Assembly: GCF_902713425.1 (NCBI RefSeq)
Contig: NC_081223.1
Coordinates: 702,001-766,000, forward strand
Length of the DNA: 64,000 bases
Direction: 5' to 3'
DNA from: Acipenser ruthenus
Lineage: Eukaryota > Chordata > Actinopteri > Acipenseriformes > Acipenseridae
This document shows positions 36,261-46,788 of this stretch, in pieces; the first letter of the stretch is position 1, and each line of letters begins with the position of its first letter. The notes beneath the pieces are model-generated. The model was not told the DNA's origin, searched no databases, and was given only the letters and a program-made list of their open reading frames with translations. The position numbers were made by a program, and so were the translations under genes.

Positions 36261-36444
36261 AGCTGAGTACCAAAATCATGGACATGCAAAAGTAGCTAGT
36301 ATATAGTACAATGATTGGTAAAAAACCACGAAAACTGATATTTCATTACAAACGCGTTACAAATTAAAGCAAACTTCAAGCCATTTATATTTATTCTCAA
36401 TTAACACAAACTCTTCAATTGCTAAAAAATATAAAAAATCTCCC

Positions 36445-36760
36445 TTTGTGCTTCTCGGAAGGCATACGATGGAGGGCGCACTGCAGTTTTTCAGTCGGGA
36501 ATATTACAAATTAGGAGACTGTGCTTTAAAATATACATGTAGGGCGGGTGTGTCTGTTACAAAGAATTGTCACACTGTATGTATCTCCATAATGCGTTGG
36601 GACTAAATACGCAGATACATTAAAACTATTTGGAGAATGCGGGCATCGATCCCGCTACTTCTCGCATGCTAAGCGAGCGCTCTACCATTTGAGCTAATTC
36701 CCCTTGAATCATGCTAGCGATTCTCATAGGCTACATCGCAGCTTGATATGAGCAATTCAG
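36445..36760. repeat. Duplicate of the 33.16-33.46 kb Ala tRNA segment
   Basis: Direct repeat of 33160-33460, including the GGAGGGCGCACTGCAG block, the CATAATGCGTTGGGACTAAA block, the Ala tRNA and its downstream flank. Confidence 0.8.
36631..36703 (-). tRNA. tRNA-Ala(AGC)
   Basis: 73 bases with paired acceptor GGGGAAT/ATTCTCC, T stem GCGGG/CCCGC, box B GGATCGATGCC and anticodon AGC. The best-preserved Ala copy here. Confidence 0.9.
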
Positions 36761-37092
36761 ATTGTCCTATAGTTTTTTTTTTGGTAATGCAGTCTGCCAT
36801 TTGCAAATTCAAAAAATAAATAAATTAACTAAATAGCAAATATTTCGACTAGAAGTATGTTTTCAATTTCTTCAAAAAGTAGTCTTAGCTCGTTGATTTA
36901 GTCGCTTTAAAATCCACCTCTGTCCCGATGCAGCAGCGCTGTGTGCTGTGGCTCAAGCTTGTTTGACGAGGCAGAAATTAAAATGGTATTGAGTGGTGAC
37001 AAGAGTTTGGTATCAGCTGTTGATTTCCTTCAAACAATCTATTATAATAAAATGAACACATTTATTTATTTTAAAAATAAGTAAAAGTCAAC

Positions 37093-37203
37093 TGTCAGCA
37101 GTGGGATTTGAACCGACGCCTCCATTCGGAAACCAAAACACACAATTCTTTGGAAAGACAAAGTCCTTGCATCTGGCATCTTAGACCAGTCGGCCATCCT
37201 GAC
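37093..37203 (-). pseudogene. tRNA-Leu(CAA) pseudogene with intron
   Basis: The overall 111-base layout and intron remain, but U33 before the anticodon is G and the T stem has a mismatch (CGGTTC for GGGTTC). Probably not functional. Confidence 0.75.
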
Positions 37204-37229
37204 AAGCTGTATTTACTTAAATATAAATT

Positions 37230-37758
37230 TAATATAAATAAAGGAATCATTTATTTGGTAGAAATAAATGATTAAAAAATGCATAGAGGAATTAATACAT
37301 TTAGAAATAAATATTTTTAAATAAATAAATGTAGAAATGAATACATGTTTATATTATAAATGTATAAATAAATTAATAAATAGCAAGCTAGAAAACTACA
37401 TCATATTAATTGATTTGGCGTCTTATTTGAGAAAATACTGAACGACAGAACCAAAGATAATCCACTGGACGTCACCAGAAACAGCTTTGATGACACAAAG
37501 TCGTATGATACGAACCCTAAGAATTTTATTCCAGATTCATTGTCGCTTAGAAACAACTGCAGCCTCCCTGCCTCAATACAAATAATACCAAATGAAAAAT
37601 CGAATTCCATGTATTTAAAAATGAATGGTCTCATCCATTTGGAACGATTGGTTTTGTATTTATACAGTATCAACCTTAATCTGAGTTGAGAGGCACCCAA
37701 CCTGTGGAGGATTTTAAATGTGAGGGGATGTGAATAGAGTCAAACACATTTGCATCAT

Positions 37759-37800
<42 letters not shown>
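37230..37800 (+). repeat. Left arm of a large inverted duplication
   Basis: 37230-37425 is the reverse complement of about 38700-38890, and 37410-37790 is the reverse complement of about 39170-39545. The loop carries Glu and Lys tRNAs. A (TA)n run lies at 37764-37804. Confidence 0.75.
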
Positions 37801-37807
<7 letters not shown>

Positions 37808-37890
37808 CAAGTAACTGTAGCTTTATTATCATAATGAAAACACATTACACATGACCACAGTTCTGTAACAAAATGACAATAACAAAGACG

Positions 37891-37963
37891 TTCCCATACC
37901 GGGTGTTGAACCCGGGCCGCCTGGGTGAAACCCAGGAATCGTTAACTGCTAGACCATATGGGA
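37891..37963 (-). tRNA. tRNA-Glu(TTC), with an extra D-loop base
   Basis: Acceptor and anticodon stems pair (CCTGG/CCAGG-like) and the anticodon is TTC. One extra base in the D loop region (GTTAACGATT) and a T-loop change make function uncertain. Confidence 0.7.
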
Positions 37964-38339
37964 AGCTGATTTGCAAAATTATTTTTTATTGACAATGTAG
38001 TCTGCCATTTGCAAATTAAAAAAAAAAAATTAGCAAATATTTCGACGAGGTATGTTTTCAATTTCTTCAAAAAGTAGATACGCACATACCAACTGTTGCT
38101 CCATGAATGATGTAATGACAAGTGTAAAAAAAGAAACGGATTGAAGCCAACCCAAAAAATGTAAGATTATTTATTTCAATATCATTATAGCTATAAACGA
38201 TGCACGCATTTTACAATAGCAACTGCTATTTGACAATGACCAATAAGTAATTTTGTTGCAATACTGTATACAATGTGAACAGAATCAGACATTGCTCCGT
38301 TGCCTCGAAGAAACATCTACAATTTGTATTTAAAAAGGA

Positions 38340-38412
38340 CGCCCAACGTGGGGCTTGAACCCACGACCCTGAGATTAAGAGTCTCATGCTCTACCGACTG
38401 AGCTAGCCGGGC
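38340..38412 (-). tRNA. tRNA-Lys(CTT)
   Basis: 73 bases, GCCCGGC/GTTGGGC acceptor, anticodon CTT, box B GGTTCAAGCCC. Looks intact. Confidence 0.88.
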
Positions 38413-38699
38413 TGACTGGTGGCAGTTTCTTTCACTAAACAACTGAGCTATGAATTTGTCGTCTGAGAAAATAAAAACAAAAGATTCCAAATATAATCCA
38501 CTTGCTTGTTACATTTTAAAAAATTGTTTTAAACGTTACAATGTAAATGTTGACCCAGTAGCTACCATTAAATGTTTCAACCTCAGTGACTTTCTTTGAT
38601 GCGCTATTAATTTTAGGCAACTTGCATTTTTTTTTTTTTTTTTCATTAAACTTGTACTTTTTATATAGGTATATAAATGACAATTGCTGTGGATAAACG

Positions 38700-39545
38700 C
38701 ATCAGCCAAATCAATTAATATGACATGTAGTTTACTAGCTTGCTATTTATTAATTTATTTATACATTTATAATATAAACATGTATTCATTTCTACATTTA
38801 TTTATTTAAAAATATTTATTTCTAAATGTATTTATTCCTCTATGCATTTATTTAAATCATTTATTTATTTCTACCAAATAAATAATTCCTTTATTTAATT
38901 TTAATTAAACGAGGAACTACAATTTATCACAGATTTAGACAAGGAAGCTACATGCCACTCTTGTGTGCAATTCCATTCTTTGGTATCTACCCTAACAAAC
39001 AGAAAACTAGAAATTTTCACAGGAAATCGAAGCTGGTCTGGTTTGGATGTAAGCTTAAAAAACGAAGGCATTTCAACAACTGCAGAGTGGCGCAGCGGGC
39101 TAAGGTCGTGTGCTGTGGCCACGTGTAATGTGTTTTCATTATGATAATAAAGCTACAGTTAATTGATATATATATATATATATTTACAGAATGATGCAAA
39201 TGTATTTGACTCTATTCACATCCCCTCACATTTAAAATCCTCCACAGGTTGGGTGCCTCTCAACTCAGATTAAGGTTGATACTGTATAAATGCAGAACCA
39301 ATCTTTCCAGATGGATGAAACCATTCATTTTTCAATACATGTAATTCGATTTTTGTATTGGTATTATTTGTATTGAGGCAGGGAGGCTGCAGTTGTTTCT
39401 AAGCGACAATGAATCTGGTATAAAATTCTTAGGGTTCGTGTCATACGACTTTGTTTCATCAAAGCTGTTTCTGGTGACGTGCAGTGGATTATATTTGGAA
39501 TCTTTTGTTCTGTCGTTCAGTATTTTCTCAAATAAGACGACAAAT
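38700..39545 (-). repeat. Right arm of the inverted duplication
   Basis: Matches 37230-37790 in reverse, in two blocks (38700-38890, 39170-39545) separated by about 280 bp. That gap includes an iMet-like scrap at 39081-39097. Confidence 0.7.
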
Positions 39546-39548
39546 CTA

Positions 39549-39621
39549 GCCCGGCTAGCTCAGTCGGTAGAGCATGAGACACTTAATCTCAGGGTCGTGG
39601 GTTCGAGCCCCACGTTGGGCG
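39549..39621 (+). tRNA. tRNA-Lys(CTT) with U33 changed
   Basis: All stems and box B GGTTCGAGCCC are intact and a T run follows. The anticodon loop reads ACACTTAAT, so the near-invariant U33 is A, which would hamper decoding. Confidence 0.8.
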
Positions 39622-40086
39622 TCTTTTTTAAATACAAATTGAAGTTGTTTCTTCGAGGCAACGGATCAATGTCTGATTCTGTTCACATTGTATACAGTAT
39701 TGCAACAAAATTACTTTTTGGTCATTGTCATAGCAATTGCTATTGTAAAATGCGTGCATCGTTTATAGCTATAACGATATTGAAATAAATAATCGTACTT
39801 TTTTGGGTTGGCTTCAATCCGTTTCTTTTTTTACAGTTGTCATTACACCTTTCATGGAGCAACTGTTGGTATGTGCGTAATAAACCCAATCGGGCCTTGA
39901 TACAATAGACAACCCTAGTCTGTGCTGAAATAAATAATGCAGTTTTCTACTGTAACAAACGCAGCTTGTCAGGATTCTGTTATGGTGTTTCCAAGCTGTT
40001 GAACGTTTCTCATCACAGGTTTACTGGATTGACAAAAAAAGGCGATTGCCAAAAAGAATGCTGTCTCAAAACAGTAGTCTTGTCAA

Positions 40087-40159
40087 GCCGAAATAGCTCA
40101 GTTGGGAGAGTGTTAGGGTGAAGATTTAAAGGTCCCTGGTTCGATTCCGGGTTTCGGCA
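40087..40159 (+). tRNA. tRNA-Phe(GAA), variant anticodon stem
   Basis: Acceptor GCCGAAA/TTTCGGC and box B GGTTCGATTCC are good. The anticodon stem TTAGG/TTTAA relies on two G-T wobble pairs and the loop has G32. Confidence 0.75.
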
Positions 40160-40294
40160 AATAGTAAGACTATTTTTGTTTTGTATTATTTTGAACTAAA
40201 AAACAGAGCACATTTTTTTCTTCAGTGTAATTGGAAGAAATAACAATTTATCGGAGTGCCATTTTCTAATGTGATTAAGAAATACAAAAAGCAT

Positions 40295-40301
40295 CGTCCC
40301 T

Positions 40302-40362
<61 letters not shown>

Positions 40363-40368
40363 AGAGAC
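40295..40368 (-). tRNA. tRNA-Asn(GTT)
   Basis: 74 bases, anticodon GTT, box B GGTTCAAGCCC, opposite in orientation to neighbouring Phe and Lys. Looks intact. Confidence 0.9.
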
Positions 40369-40789
40369 CAACCTGTTAAACCACGAAGGCAAACGGGAGG
40401 GATTAGCAAGGCTAGATGCTGCAGAACGTGCTCGAGGGAGCAGTATAAGCTAATGAACCGAAGTCAAATGCCTTTGTTGAAACTATCAGATTTGTACAAA
40501 GCAAGCACACGTGGGAAATATAAATACAATATCCTGTCTGCCAACATTCATAATAATGAATACATCTTTATTTCAGAATACGTAGCTATGTAACGGATCT
40601 TTTCAAAACACCCATACACAAAAACAAAACAGATATTTATTTCAACTGAAAAACTAACTTGCTTCATGGCTGCTGCTACAGCACTCAAGCACGTAGTGCC
40701 TAGCATGAGCGGACATAGCAAACGCCAAGAAAAAAAAAAAAAGATAATAATGTTCGTTTTAATAACACCATTTCAGCCCAGATGGGATT

Positions 40790-40823
40790 GTCAGGATGGC
40801 CGAGTGTTCTAAGGCGCCAGACT
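40790..40823 (+). pseudogene. tRNA-Leu 5' half fused to a LINE/SINE tail
   Basis: GTCAGGATGGCCGAGTG...GCCAGACT is the first half of tRNA-Leu(CAA), ending just before the anticodon. The 3' half is absent and 40824-41095 follows. Just upstream (40775-40789) is the reversed 3' end of a tRNA-Arg copy. Confidence 0.75.
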
Positions 40824-41095
40824 GTAATCTGTCACAAGTGTAATTTAATCTTTAGAATTTTGAATTTAATTATATCCTAATGTAACTATCACTGTTATCT
40901 TCTCTGTTATTGAATCGTATTTTGTCATACTTGTACTTGCTAGAACCGAAGTCATTGTATTTATCTTGCTCTTAATTGTATTAATACTTGTACTGTGATT
41001 CTAGAAATCTGCTTTTGTTTACCAGTGTAAGTCGCCATGGATAAGGGCGTCTGCTAATAAATAAATAAATAAATAAATAATAACAACAACATTCA
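40824..41095 (+). mobile_element. LINE 3'-end-like tail joined to tRNA-Leu half
   Basis: AT-rich sequence ending GTAAGTCGCCATGGATAAGG, GCGTCTGCTAATAAATAAATAA, the 3' hallmark of fish LINEs and the SINEs that use their machinery. The tail repeat is (AATA)n. Confidence 0.7.
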
Positions 41096-41672
41096 TGGAA
41101 GAGTATATTACCTAATAGCATAAGTATTTTAGTCAAATTCTTGAAAATTTGATTTTTAAGGAAGCATGTTTTTAATGTCATGCTTTATTTTTGCATATCT
41201 TGGTAGCATAACAGAGACTAATGGGCGAATACCTTCTCCTTCCCACCCAGACAAAAGTCGATGTTCAATCTTGGTAATATCTTGGTAGTTTTGACCAATC
41301 ATAGCCCGAGTCACTACCAAGAATTAACCAGAAAAGAGCCAATCAGATTTTGCAGAGCTACCAAGAATGAAGCAACCAAGAACTGAACTGAGCAACCAAG
41401 AACTCCAGAAAAATTGTACCTTCTTATACTGGATCATGCAAATACACAGGTACAGTGAACTTCTCCATGAGTACGGTGCTATGATTGAGAGGTTGGAGGC
41501 TGGCTCTGATCTGTCTATTGAATTGGAGGAAGATATATGGATTTGCTGACACCGAAGGGTTTCAGGATCTAACAGTTCCTACACTGGAGACAGAGAACCT
41601 TCCTGCAGCTTTCAGTCCAATTGCTCGTATCAAGCTGCGATGTAGCCTATGAGAATCGCTGGCACAACTCAA
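41096..41672. other. Unclassified sequence
   Basis: No gene is supported. Short repeats of the motif ACCAAGAA occur at 41320-41410; the 60-codon frame there has no family resemblance. Confidence 0.35.
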
Positions 41673-41745
41673 GGGGAATTAGCTCAAATGTTAGAGTGCT
41701 CCCTTAGCATATGAGAAGTAAAGGGATCGATGCCCACATTCTCCA
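41673..41745 (+). pseudogene. tRNA-Ala(AGC) pseudogene
   Basis: Box A and the AGC anticodon remain, but the anticodon and T stems have several mismatches relative to 36631. Likely inactive. Confidence 0.7.
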
Positions 41746-41832
41746 AATAGTTTTAATGTATCTGCGTATTGTCCCAACGCATTATGGAGATAAAAGTGTG
41801 ACAATTTTTTGTAACAGTTCAGTTTCAATCAA

Positions 41833-42071
41833 GGAGGCTGTGTGGTCCAGTGGTTAAAGAAACAGGCTTGTAACCAAAAGGTTCCTGGTTCAAATCCCAC
41901 CTCAGCCACTGACTCATTGTGTGATTCTGAGCAAGTCACTTAACCTCCTTGTGCTCTGTCTTTCGGGTGAGACGTAATTGTAAGTGACTCTGCAGCTGAT
42001 GTATTGTTCACACACCCTAGTCTCTGTAAGTCGCCTTGGATAAAGGCGTCTGCTAAATAAACAAATAATAA
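41833..42071 (+). mobile_element. Full-length tRNA-derived SINE with target duplication
   Basis: The head begins GAGGCTGTGTGGTCCAGTGG (box A) with box B GGTTCAAATCC, followed by a central body (CACTGACTCATTGTGTGA...AAGTCACTTAACCTCC) and the tail GTAAGTCGCCTTGGATAAAG, GCGTCTGCTAAATAAAC. It is flanked by AATCAAG on both sides. The uninterrupted site is visible in repeat W at 45303-45320. Confidence 0.9.
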
Positions 42072-42910
42072 TCAAGTTCCAGTCTCTCTGTCATTAGCTT
42101 GCGCTACTCTGTTTGGTCAGGTAAAAAGGGCGTGACCAGAGCGGTATGGGCAATCCCGTTAGGTAGCTTGCATGTCAATCTCTCCTTCTTTTCTATTTAT
42201 ACACCCAGCACTGCTTCCGCCCTTCGTCTGTGTTTGTTTTTTTCTTGTTCGCTCCTTTCACTGCAGGCCATTTCTCTGCTCAGCGCTGGTAAGACAGTAT
42301 CAGCTATTTTCCTACCAGCTCAGGTGATTCTTTTCATCATTCAGCTTTTGTATTTTTCTGCAGGAGCACCAACGTTAGTCTTTTCTGCTCCATCCAGTCT
42401 CCAGCCCAGCTACAGCGACGTTCAAAGCGCAGCGTCATTCTCAGCTTGCTCTGCGTTTTTATCAGAAAGACTGTTCCAACGTCACCGCTGGACTGCAACT
42501 CTTTCACACCGGCGCCTCACAGACCATGGTTACCACGGCAACGCCTCATCGAGTGACTACTGGGAGTGGTAAGTTGCCATGGCGACCAGGCAGCTTTAAC
42601 AGGCAATGTGAGTCTGTGCCTCACGACTGCAATCTTCTTGCTCCTGCTGCTGCGCTTTTGCAACATGAGAGCTTCAACTCGCAGAATTGTGACATCGAAA
42701 TACTGCAGGCTCCTCTTCTAGACCTACGTTAACTTACTTATATCATCACGAACTGTTCTAAAGCAAATGTTTTATACATAAACAAGGATTTTAATCGCAT
42801 TAACCAAATACATGCTACCCTACCTCACTGAAGTTAATAGTTTCAATTCCAATCACAACCTCCTAGATGGCAGCATAACACCACAAGCTCTACATAATTT
42901 AAGCTGATTT
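42072..42910 (+). repeat. Repeat W, copy 2, interrupted by the SINE
   Basis: It continues repeat W after the SINE and matches 33.9-34.55 kb at the 3' side. Contains CATGGTTACCACGGCAACGC and GTTGCCATGGCGACC, both RFX X-box-like. Confidence 0.7.
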
Positions 42911-43120
42911 AAATCAACAGCTGATACCAAACTCTTGTCAGCTATCAATACCATTTTAATTTCCATTTTAAATCCGACTAGAATAGTGTTCCTAACACAG
43001 ATTGCATTTTTGTTGTAAACAGACTACTTGTTAACGTCACTGAAAGATATTTTGTGTCCAAACATGTTATTTAACTTGATTGTTTTAATATTTTAAATAA
43101 CATATTACTTTCAAAAACAT

Positions 43121-43270
43121 CTCCGTCGACCACTGGATCGTGGTCTCAGGCTGGGATGCGGACCATTGAGAACAGTATAAACGATCTATTACTAGACGCA
43201 GCTTACAGGAGAAATGCCCTCGTTTAACATGCTAGGATGATCGACTTCGGCATTCTCCAAATGCTGTTTA
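43121..43270. repeat. Block Y, also at 63241-63390
   Basis: GACCACTGGATCGTGGTCTC and following sequence occur here and near 63245 with few differences, in both cases shortly before an X-block. It is missing from the other array units. Unidentified. Confidence 0.6.
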
Positions 43271-43440
43271 CATTTTCTAATACGTTATGAGGAAGAAAAA
43301 TATTTTGTGTCCAAACATGTGTTATTTAATTTGATTGTTTTAATATTCCACATAACACATTACTTTGAAAAACATAATATATATTTTTTTAATACAGTCC
43401 TATTTGAGTATTTAAAATATGGTTATATTCAAATGCCAGC

Positions 43441-43801
43441 AATGGTGTGTTAATTTAACGAAGCGCCTAACGCCGCTCGGAACGTTCGCATTTTTAAATC
43501 CTAACGGTCTCTGCTCAGCTGAGTGGAATGTTCACGAGCCGGTTGCCTAGCAGCGTCTCCCCCTCCTTCTCTGCCCCGCCCTCTCGCCCTCTCTCGTTGC
43601 TCCAGCTAGGAGTTCAAATTTAGCTTCGTTATATTAGCGCAATTCTTTACTAACTTTTACAAATTAGCTTATTAGAAGCTTCGTGTTTTTAAGATGGTTC
43701 AGGTGCAGTCCGGGCAGACTGACTGGAGCATCATTACAGTATACCGCACTGCGCTCGGCTTTGTGTGGCGGCTGATACACAAAATAATGAACAACTATTA
43801 A
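43441..43801 (+). other. X-block copy 3 with short ORF
   Basis: X-box-like GTTGCCTAGCAGC at 43542-43554, GC box at about 43573, and the ORF 43694-43801 (35 residues, start MVQVQSGQTDW, ending NNY) followed at once by AATAAA. It marks the left edge of the first full array unit. Confidence 0.6.
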
Positions 43802-44279
43802 ATAAATCACATGTATTGCTTTTTAATGCTAAATATGTATCTGGTATTCTAAGTATTATCTACAATTAATAATTCAGCTCTATTCATATTCAGAATGTAA
43901 TACAGTATTAAAACTATCAAACTGACTGGAAACATGGAACACATTAATTGCGATCGATTCGATACCAATAGGATTACATAAGAGCTGTTGTGTATAGACA
44001 ATGTCATAAACGCCGAAATGAACACGGACGGTCTTTATTAAGGGCTGACTCGTTTAGATGTTCGAGACACCTACCAGCCCTATTGCTGCCTTCCACCATG
44101 CACGCTACAATATGTATATAGGTGTAACAGATTTTATTCTTCAAATTGTAAATATTTATTACAATTCAAATACTTGTTACTATTGCAATAGATTTTTTGT
44201 TTAAAAAAGTTTTTGGCTTAACTTTGAAATATGCAATAAATAAAAGTAAGTTGTTTAATTTGTGTCTTTTTGTATTGTA

Positions 44280-44475
44280 AAAATAAGAAAGCATTTTACG
44301 TGTTTAGATCTTAAACACCTGTAGATTTGTAAACGTGTTCAGGTGTTTAAAAAGTGTTAGAGTGAATAAACATGTTCACGTGTTTATTACTTAAACACCT
44401 TAACGCGTTTATATTCTAAACATGTTTATAAAGTAAACGCCTTGACGCGTTTAAAAAGTGTTACAGATAAGTGTT
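44280..44475. repeat. Palindrome-rich TAAACA/TGTTTA block, copy 1
   Basis: About a dozen TAAACA, GTGTTTA or GTTTA cores in under 200 bp, many arranged as imperfect inverted pairs such as GTGTTTAGATCTTAAACAC. Repeated at 48590-48780 and absent from the 54-64 kb units. Confidence 0.65.
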
Positions 44476-44546
44476 TATGGTTCCAAACTTACACATGGTT
44501 TTAGAGTGTAGCTACTGTTGCATGTAAATGAGTTTGATAATCACCT

Positions 44547-44618
44547 TCCCATATGGTCTAGCGGTTAGGATTCCTGGTTTTCACCCAGGCGGCCCGGGTT
44601 CGGCTCCCGGTATGGGAA
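44547..44618 (+). tRNA. tRNA-Glu(TTC) with T-loop change
   Basis: All stems pair and the anticodon is TTC, but box B reads GGTTCGGCTCC, so the invariant A58 is G. The same change is in 48858. Confidence 0.8.
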
Positions 44619-44738
44619 CGTGTCTTTGTTTTTGTCATTTTGTTACAGAACTGTGGTCATGTGTAATGTGTTTTCATTATGATAATAAAGCTACAGTTAT
44701 AAAATAAAAAAGTATTTAAAAAAACCTACAGTTACTTG

Positions 44739-44741
<3 letters not shown>

Positions 44742-44795
<54 letters not shown>
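44742..44795. repeat. (TA)n microsatellite
   Basis: Perfect TA run; the matching run in the next unit (49053-49134) is longer. Confidence 0.95.
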
Positions 44796-44799
<4 letters not shown>

Positions 44800-45078
44800 A
44801 CAGAATGGTACAAATGTATTTGACTCTATTCACATTCCCATCGCAGTTTGTTTTTAGATTATATTAGTCCCTGGTCAAGACAAAGTCTCTCAGGGGTTGG
44901 CCTATCATTAGATTGCCGATGTAAGGTCTCTGGTCCCATCGTATAAGCAAGATAGTTTATTCACAAATAAATACATACACTTTTATTGATGTTTCTGTTG
45001 GTAAATTAACACATTATCGCATGCGTTCATGTCACGCTGTGCACTCTAACATTGCATCACAAGCAAACAGTACACCAG

Positions 45079-45150
45079 GACTTCTTGGCGCAACGGTAGC
45101 GCGTCTGACTCCAGATCAGAAGGTTGCGTGTTCAAATCAAGTCGAGGTCA
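45079..45150 (+). tRNA. tRNA-Trp(CCA), minor mismatches
   Basis: Anticodon CCA in CTCCAGATC, box A and box B (GTTCAAATC) present. Compared with 56534 it has T at position 7 of the acceptor strand and one T-stem change. Confidence 0.8.
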
Positions 45151-45280
45151 AAACCGTCTTTATATCTATTCCACTCTATATCATTTTTTAGCGTGTTTGA
45201 ATTTGAAATCCGGACATTTATTTATACAATTTAGCCCACACAACATATTGATTATATAGCGACAAACAAATTACTTCCTT

Positions 45281-45800
45281 GGGGGGGGGGGGGGCAGTTC
45301 AGTTTCAATCAAGTTCCAGTCTCTCTGCCATTATCTTGCGCTGCTGTGTTTGGTCAGGTAAAAAGGGCGTGACCAGAGCGGTATGGGCAATCCCGTTAGG
45401 TAGCTTGCATGTCAATCTCTCCTTCTTTTCTATTTATATACCCAGCACTGCTTCCGTCCTTCGTCTGTGTTTGTTTTTTGTTGTTCGCTCCTTTTACTGC
45501 AGGTCATTTCTCTGCTCAGCGCTGGTAGACAGTATCAGCTATTTTCCTACCTGCTCAGGTGATTCTTTTCATCATTCAGCTTTTGTATTTTTCTGCAGGA
45601 GCTCCAACGTTAGTCTTTTCTGCTCCATCCAGTCTCCAGCGCAGCTACAGCGCCGTTCAAAGCGCAGCGTCATTCTCAGCTTGCTCTGCGTTTTCATCAG
45701 AAAGACTGTTCCGACGTCACCGCTGCACTGCAACTCTTTCACACCGGCGCCTCACAGACCATGGTTACCACGGCAACGCCTCATCTCGTGAACAGTGGGA
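45281..45800 (+). repeat. Repeat W, copy 3, 3'-truncated
   Basis: A poly(G) run at 45281-45294, then W from CAGTTCAGTTTCAATCAAG to CCTCATCTCGTGA. After that the array spacer (GGAACAATAGTATTGTGG) begins. It serves as the empty site for the SINE at 41833. Confidence 0.75.
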
Positions 45801-46506
45801 ACAATAGTATTGTGGTTTACTACATAATATCCCACCCATCGTTGGTGTTCAAACAAAGCAGAGTGTTACATTGGGAAAGGGCCGTACCTGTCAGTAAGTA
45901 TTTTAAATTCATTTGGGAAGGTTTAAGATTGTGAAGAAGTTTAAATATGCTGCGTATTTGCGCATTGGGAACTTTGCATAATGACGTTTTTATTAATGCT
46001 TCTTTCTTACGGACAGTAGTCAGGGTGATGATACAAGACCAGAGCCAATAAACCTGTTATTTGCTTGTCCTTTCACTACCATATTCTATCGTGCTTGCTC
46101 AGAATACGCGTGAATCCTGAAAACATCTTGTTAATATTTAAACAAAGCCAGCAGTCACTTTATTGATCACCCTGTGGATTGGAATACAGATGATTGTGTT
46201 AAAGATGTTAATAGACTTTCAATGTACACGTTTTAGAGCTAAGCGTTTGTTGAGGCAGTTCAAGCGCTGCATTTTCAGGCAGCCAGTTCCAGTGTTTGCC
46301 TTTTGGACTTACTCTGGAAGGAATACAAAAAAAAAAAAAAAAAACATTTGTTGAGAACCGCATTTGGGAGAAAACTTAACAGTTTCGAAACACATTTGTA
46401 CAGGCATCGGATTCTATTATGGTGTTGCCGAGCTGTTGAACGTTTCTCATTACAGGTTTACTGGATTGCCAAAAAGAATGCTATCTCGAAACATCAGTCT
46501 TGTCAA

Positions 46507-46579
46507 GCCGAAATAGCTCAGTTGGGAGAGCGTTAGACTGAAGATCTAAAGGTCCCTGGTTCGATCCCGGGTTTTGGCA
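46507..46579 (+). tRNA. tRNA-Phe(GAA)
   Basis: Box B GGTTCGATCCC, anticodon GAA, acceptor GCCGAAA/TTTTGGC with one wobble. Probably functional. Confidence 0.88.
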
Positions 46580-46714
46580 AACAGCAAGGCGATATTTGTT
46601 TTGTATTATTTTGAACTAAAAAAAGAGAGCACATATATTCTTCAGCGTAATTGGATGAAATAACAGCGTATCAGAGTGCCATTATCTAATGTGATTAAAA
46701 AATGCAAAAAGCAT

Positions 46715-46721
46715 CGTCCCT

Positions 46722-46782
<61 letters not shown>

Positions 46783-46788
46783 AGAGAC
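46715..46788 (-). tRNA. tRNA-Asn(GTT)
   Basis: Same sequence as the 40295 copy; all stems pair. Confidence 0.9.

Noticed and set aside
39081-39097. GCAGAGTGGCGCAGCGG, resembling an initiator tRNA 5' end
   Set aside because: Only 17 bases match and the following sequence is unrelated; too short to call a gene.
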